NCBI GenBank assembly: GCA_018266575.1
Contig: JAFEAE010000016.1
Coordinates: forward strand, 186,001-250,000
From: Bacteroidota bacterium
Lineage (GTDB): Bacteria > Bacteroidota > Bacteroidia > Chitinophagales > Chitinophagaceae
Reading direction: 5' to 3'
Length of the DNA stretch: 64,000 bases
Shown here in pieces: positions 59,546 through 64,000 of the stretch. The notes under the pieces are model-generated. The model was not told the DNA's origin and made no database searches. It saw only the letters and a list, made by a program, of their open reading frames with translations. Position 1 is the first letter of the stretch. The number at the start of each line of letters is the position of its first letter. Position numbers and translations under genes: made by a program.

Positions 59546-62500
59546 TTAGAATGTTACACGTATGCTTGCTCCGAAACGACGCGCAGAAGGACCACTTAAG
59601 AATTCCATACCTCTGCCGTTTCCAACACCCAAGCCGCTTGCATCGGGGTCAAAATGAACATATTTAGGAAAATTGGGAGCATAATACCAAAGATTTGATC
59701 CTGAAACAGAAATAGATATTCCGCCAAAAGGGGTTTTCCCTAAAAGTTTTTCAGGCAGGTTATATGCCAATGAGGCTTCGCGCAACCTAATACAGGTAGC
59801 ATCATAAATCCCCGTTTCGTTCGGTGCAATTGCACCCATATTTGTCACAGAATTATCAAAATATGCCTGGGCCGCAGATATTTGCACCTTATTAGGATTT
59901 CCATTAGGATCTACACCAGGAAGGATATATGGTGTAGCCCTGTCAAATTCTGTATCTTTTGTAACACCACGGCCAAGTAATGCGCTTGCGGTTGAAGCAA
60001 ACATATCACCACCACAAGTATAATCCCATTGCATTCTGAAGGTGAATGCCTTGTAGGATAAATTGCTGATACCTGTTAGTTTATATTTTGGGATAGGGTT
60101 TCCAATGACACCCACATCATTGGAAATCACATAATCACCTGAAGTCGGATCTACAATTCTTGCATTATTTCCTGCACCCCCTTTGTTATATCTTACCCAG
60201 TAGCTACCCAATATAACGCCAAGCGGCTGGCCATTTTCCGCAATTGTTCCAAAGTTTGAATAACCTGCAGTATTGATAAACTTGATATCATTTGGAATAT
60301 CAGAAACCATGCTCTTATAGATGGTGTAAATGCCCGACAGGTTCCATTTCCAATCTTTAGTCCTTACCACATCAAAGCCCAGATTAAGTTCTATACCTTT
60401 GGTTGTTACTTTACCACCGTTTACCTGCTCTGACTGATACCCTGCAGAAGGATCAATAGACCTAATCAGGATCTGGTTATCTGCTGTTCTGTAGTAAAGG
60501 GTCAGATCAATCGAAAGCCTATTGTTAAACATTTTTGCCTCGGTTCCGGCTTCAACTTCTTTTAACAATTCTGGTTTCAAATCCGGATTTGGAAGTGCCA
60601 CTGAATTTGAGTTCGTATTTACCGCTGCACCACCACTTGTAATAAATGAGCGTGTGGCAATATTCAGATAAGGCCTTGTTGAATATGGAGCTGGTGGGTT
60701 AGCACTTGTGGAATACCCCACACGTAATTTCCAATAATTTAAAGTATTACTACTCTTCAATCCTTCTATAGAGGATGTCGGTATATAAGAAAGCGCTGCA
60801 CTTGGATAGAAAATACTTCTGTTATTTTTTTCTACTGTAGAGAACCAGCTATTTCTTCCGCCTAAGGTTAAATATGCAAAATCCCTGAACCCTAATGTTG
60901 CTTGTACAAATGCACCAACAGAGAGAGTTTGTTGATCAAAATTCAGTTCTGTGCCATTTTCGCTAAGGTCGCTATGAGAAACATAGTTACCGTGGTTTAT
61001 TAAACCATAAACCAATTGTTGTGTACTATAAGTTCCGGTTTGGCTATAAACATATCTACGGGAGTTAACTCCGCCAGTTGCATCTAAATTAAAGTCAGAT
61101 CCAAGAGTTTTGTTAAAGGTTAATAAGAAAGTGTGGTCCCATATAGTATTATAACCTACAGAAGTACGCAAGAAACCTTGAGTTGATATTGTACTACCTA
61201 CACCACCTTTGTTTTGCCCATAAGATTGGAATTCTGAATAATTATCCAAACCGATCCTGTAAGAAAGATCCAACCCTTTCATAATGTTAAAAGCCAAACT
61301 CATCTGTCCGAATATCCTGGTAGTCTTATCTTCAGTAAATGAATTATTTAATGTCCACCTTGGGTTTTGAATATCATTACCGCTTCTATAGTAAATAGAA
61401 GAATGGTCTGTTGGTAATTCATAAGGAAGCCCAATCAGGTCCACAGCAGTCGGTGTATACATTACGTTTCCAAATATTGAAACATTTGATGCATTGTTTC
61501 CATAACTGTCGCTGGTTGGAGGAGACGTTACATTTGTGGTAACAAAATTAAATGTTCCACTCGCCGTAAACCTATTAGAAAGTTTTGCGGTACCACCGAT
61601 TCCAAAATTATTTTTATACATATCGTTACCAGGCAAATACCCCTTGTCGTCAGTATAACCATAACTCATGTTATAGTTCACAGGGCCAGTAGTACCAGCA
61701 ACATTGAGGGACGTATTACTTGTAAGTCCTGTCCTGAAAAAACGCGGAACACTATTATAATACTTATAATAGTAGGGAGTTCCTTTAAATTGGGGGAATA
61801 TATCATTTAAAGAAGCTTTATCATAAGGATGTGTAACTGCTACCGGAGGATTTTGAAATGCACCGCCCCAGTTGCTGAAATAAGCAATACCAACACTAAG
61901 GTCGAAACCGCCTCCATATTTGGTGTTATATTCCGGAAGGACTGCCTTAGTAGCAAAAACCGATTGAGATACGGTAATCTCTGCTTTTTTTCTGGATTTC
62001 TGAGTAGAGCCATTTTTAGTGGTGATGAGTATCACACCGTTTCTTCCTGCTTCACCATACAGGGTTGTTGCACTTAAACCTTTTAAAATATTTACACTTT
62101 CAATATTGTTTGGGTCAAGATCCAAGAAACGACTTGAGGTCTGTGTCCCATGTGTAAAGTCTGTGGTACTGTTATTTGTTCCACCGTCAAAAGGAACTCC
62201 ATCAACAATAAATAAAGGCGTAGAGTTACCGGTAATTGTACTAATACCACGAATGTTAATATTGGTTCCGCTACCACTTAATCCACTGGTATTTAAAATA
62301 TCCACACCTGCAGCTTTACCATCTAATATCCGGGCCAGATCGCCTTCTGGCCTTAACTCAAGATCTTGCTTACCAACAGTGGAAACTGCATAACCTAATG
62401 CCTTCTTTTCTCTCTTGATACCCAGTGCCGTAACAACAACTTCATTTAAGGAAGAGTTAGATGATTGTTTAAGAGAAATGGTAATAGCATCAAGATTCCC

Positions 62501-62752
62501 CACTTCAACTTCTTTGGTTTCAAAGCCAACGCTACTAATAATTAAAACAGCATTGGCAGGGGTTTTGATTTTAAATGCGCCATTTGCATCGGCACTGGCA
62601 CCGGTTTTAACGCCTTTGATTTTGATACTTGCTCCAGGAATCGGAGCACCTGTTGCATCAGTAACCTTGCCGGTTACTTCCTTTGTTTGTGCATAGCTTA
62701 ACGTGACGACAAAGCAGAGAAATGCCGTCAGCAGGCATAGAAATTTTCTCAT
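59546..62752 (-). CDS. SusC/RagA-family TonB-dependent receptor
   Basis: 1068-residue outer-membrane importer that works with SusD. The signal peptide (about 1-21, ending LSYAQ) is followed by a CarboxypepD_reg-like domain (about 24-105, VTGKVTDATGAPIPGASIKI). The SusC-type motif NEVVVTALGIKREKKALGYA leads to the plug domain with LDGKAAGVDILNTSGLSGSG and NINIRGISTI. A 22-strand-type barrel follows and ends with a terminal Phe (SIRVTF). The region upstream is a long AT-rich gap shared with radA. No glycoside hydrolase or sulfatase genes follow, so the substrate class cannot be assigned. Confidence 0.95.
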   Translation of the reverse strand: MRKFLCLLTAFLCFVVTLSYAQTKEVTGKVTDATGAPIPGASIKIKGVKTGASADANGAFKIKTPANAVLIISSVGFETKEVEVGNLDAITISLKQSSNSSLNEVVVTALGIKREKKALGYAVSTVGKQDLELRPEGDLARILDGKAAGVDILNTSGLSGSGTNINIRGISTITGNSTPLFIVDGVPFDGGTNNSTTDFTHGTQTSSRFLDLDPNNIESVNILKGLSATTLYGEAGRNGVILITTKNGSTQKSRKKAEITVSQSVFATKAVLPEYNTKYGGGFDLSVGIAYFSNWGGAFQNPPVAVTHPYDKASLNDIFPQFKGTPYYYKYYNSVPRFFRTGLTSNTSLNVAGTTGPVNYNMSYGYTDDKGYLPGNDMYKNNFGIGGTAKLSNRFTASGTFNFVTTNVTSPPTSDSYGNNASNVSIFGNVMYTPTAVDLIGLPYELPTDHSSIYYRSGNDIQNPRWTLNNSFTEDKTTRIFGQMSLAFNIMKGLDLSYRIGLDNYSEFQSYGQNKGGVGSTISTQGFLRTSVGYNTIWDHTFLLTFNKTLGSDFNLDATGGVNSRRYVYSQTGTYSTQQLVYGLINHGNYVSHSDLSENGTELNFDQQTLSVGAFVQATLGFRDFAYLTLGGRNSWFSTVEKNNRSIFYPSAALSYIPTSSIEGLKSSNTLNYWKLRVGYSTSANPPAPYSTRPYLNIATRSFITSGGAAVNTNSNSVALPNPDLKPELLKEVEAGTEAKMFNNRLSIDLTLYYRTADNQILIRSIDPSAGYQSEQVNGGKVTTKGIELNLGFDVVRTKDWKWNLSGIYTIYKSMVSDIPNDIKFINTAGYSNFGTIAENGQPLGVILGSYWVRYNKGGAGNNARIVDPTSGDYVISNDVGVIGNPIPKYKLTGISNLSYKAFTFRMQWDYTCGGDMFASTASALLGRGVTKDTEFDRATPYILPGVDPNGNPNKVQISAAQAYFDNSVTNMGAIAPNETGIYDATCIRLREASLAYNLPEKLLGKTPFGGISISVSGSNLWYYAPNFPKYVHFDPDASGLGVGNGRGMEFLSGPSARRFGASIRVTF

Positions 62753-63458
62753 GTGTAGTAGAGTTTTGGTTAGAAACTTGTTAAAAATAGTAAAAAAAAT
62801 GATAAACCGCTCAAAAAGTGGATAAATGGATAAATTTAATTGATTGCCGGAAGTAAATAATTAATTAATAAAAAAGAGATTATATATTAAAAAACATCTA
62901 TAAAAAAATACTAAATCCGGTTAAGTAAATTGTAGTAAATAATTGTCTCACATGATTTAATTATGTTTATCAGGCATGTATTTATGAGAAGACTTCTTTT
63001 ATGATTATTTAGCCTGAGAAAAGCAAAAACCAACGATCAATATTTTTTGCTTAACCACAATATTTTTTAAAAATAAAGTAGCGCTGTTGATTGGCTAATC
63101 AAAAAAGTCTAATTATTTGATAATAAACTACCTATCAAAAAAATATCAATATATCTAATTGCAAATGAATAATTTATATAACAGCAAAAGTTATTCACAC
63201 CACCAAAAATTAATTTTGTTATGTGGCGCTAATTTGTAATTTAGTGCAAGAATTTAATGGGTTAGTAAGTAAGGGGTCGGCTTCAGTGCTGACCCTTTTA
63301 CTTTTTTAAAAACTACTCTTCAAAAACTGCTTTCACCGTATTTATTGTCTTATTTTTTTCGCGCCAATCATTGAAAAGTAAATTATTGTTTATTGTTCAT
63401 GATGTACCAACATTCAATCAACAGAAATTAAAATCGCAATTACCTATAACTTTATTCA
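62753..63458. other. 706-bp AT-rich intergenic region between susC and radA
   Basis: Divergent control region. It contains a TTGATT-GGCT-AATCAA dyad (63088-63103) that could bind a regulator, and a plus-strand hairpin with T tail at 63265-63307 that has no recognisable gene upstream. No open reading frame with coding character and no tRNA was recognised. Confidence 0.55.
63265..63307 (+). terminator. Orphan terminator-like hairpin, possible small-RNA 3' end
   Basis: GGGTCGGC (63275-63282)/GCTGACCC (63289-63296) with one G-U pair, extended by AGTAAG against the following CTTTTACT, then TTTTTT. It points in the plus direction, where the nearest plus-strand gene upstream is rng, more than 6.6 kb away. 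A short untranslated transcript starting in 63050-63200 would explain it. Confidence 0.4.
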
Positions 63459-64000
63459 ATGAGTAAAATCAAAACAGCTTTTTTCTGCAGCAACTGCGGA
63501 TATGAAAGTGCAAAATGGTTAGGCAAATGTCCTGGATGTGAACAGTGGAATACATTTGTTGAAGAAGTAATTACAAAAAATAATAAGCTTGCAGAAAACG
63601 AATGGAAAAAATTTTCTTCTGAAAAAAAAGATATCAAAACAATTTCGCTAAATGAAGTTATCAGTGGTGAAGAAAAAAGGATTATCAGCGTAGATGCAGA
63701 ACTGAACAGGGTTTTAGGCGGAGGCATTGTTGCAGGAAGTATTGTTTTAGTTGCAGGTGAGCCAGGCATTGGTAAGAGTACATTGTTTTTGCAAAATGGT
63801 TTGATGCTGAAAAACATCACTACGCTTTACATAAGCGGTGAAGAAAGCGAACAGCAAATTAAAATGCGTGCAGACAGATTAAAAATTCAAAACGAAGATT
63901 TTTATTTGCTCACAGAAACATCAACACAAATTATTTTCCAGGAAATAAAAAAATTAAAACCGCAATTAGTAATTGTAGATTCCATTCAGACATTGCACTC
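63459..64000 (+). CDS. radA: DNA repair protein RadA/Sms, N-terminal part (cut by window edge)
   Basis: RecA-like branch-migration ATPase of recombination repair. ATG at 63459. The N-terminal zinc finger has C10, C13, C24 and C27 (FCSNCGYESAKWLGKCPGCE). The RadA N-terminal linker includes NRVLGGGIVAGSIVLVAGEP, and Walker A GEPGIGKST is at 100-108. Walker B appears in PQLVIVDSIQT near the window end. About 180 codons are visible; the KNRFG motif and the Lon-like domain lie beyond the edge. It is divergent from the sus operon. Confidence 0.96.
   Translation, partial: MSKIKTAFFCSNCGYESAKWLGKCPGCEQWNTFVEEVITKNNKLAENEWKKFSSEKKDIKTISLNEVISGEEKRIISVDAELNRVLGGGIVAGSIVLVAGEPGIGKSTLFLQNGLMLKNITTLYISGEESEQQIKMRADRLKIQNEDFYLLTETSTQIIFQEIKKLKPQLVIVDSIQTLH

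Overview
The window looks like a chromosomal segment of a Bacteroidota bacterium, most likely family Chitinophagaceae. Support comes from a SusC/SusD outer-membrane pair, GldD and GldE gliding lipoprotein/membrane genes, the LpxH lipid A enzyme, many -7 promoter boxes of the TAnnTTTG type, very few Shine-Dalgarno sequences, frequent GTG/TTG starts, and AT-rich DNA. Almost all of it is housekeeping chromosome. There is no prophage, insertion sequence, CRISPR array, rRNA or recognisable tRNA.

Layout. 1-4.9 kb: serS (cut by the left edge), a YbjQ protein, a cyclophilin lipoprotein, gcvH, an ECF sigma/anti-sigma pair and a VanZ-like protein. 5.4-18.9 kb: prfA, an amidohydrolase, recO, an MMPL-type RND transporter, a TlpA-like thioredoxin, gatB, a double-PDZ protein and alaS. 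19-27.9 kb: an M23 peptidase, a MerR-type regulator, mscS, an rsfS-ftsH-lutC-lpxH-hypothetical operon and birA. 27.9-32.8 kb: a GMC oxidoreductase with its small subunit, bcp, a second M23 protein and a small membrane protein behind a sigma-54-like promoter. 32.9-37.1 kb: carbamoyl-phosphate synthetase large subunit split into two genes with an SGNH-hydrolase gene between them. 37.1-39.8 kb: a membrane protein/histidine kinase/response regulator operon and an unknown protein. 40.3-46.1 kb: TMEM175 channel, DinB protein, comEC, purH and a DMT transporter. 46.1-53.3 kb: deacetylase, lutB, DUF3109, gldD, gldE, ssb, mutY. 53.5-56.6 kb: HU protein, TPR protein, a 31-residue AURKAIP1/COX24 protein and rng. 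56.9-62.8 kb: susC-susD-lipoprotein operon. The right edge cuts radA.

The most unusual element is the split carB. The two halves meet exactly at the linker between the two synthetase units, the second half has its own consensus promoter, the regulatory MGS domain is absent, and an unrelated SGNH gene occupies the gap. A second theme is a family of short dispersed, mostly inverted-repeat sequences in the intergenic gaps. Copies of the same kinds of sequence lie in frame inside alaS and inside the amidohydrolase gene. alaS also carries a further insertion of about 71 residues. Smaller items are a hairpin/terminator with no recognisable gene upstream of it near 63.3 kb, a leader-like hairpin plus 14-codon ORF near 5.0 kb, and short dyads just downstream of two promoters.

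Genes that plausibly act together: ECF sigma with its anti-sigma; the GMC enzyme with its Tat-type small subunit; the kinase/regulator pair with the overlapping membrane protein; gldE with gldD; SusC with SusD and the third lipoprotein. LutB and LutC homologues are both present but 23 kb apart. All family assignments are from reading the sequence; no database search was possible.
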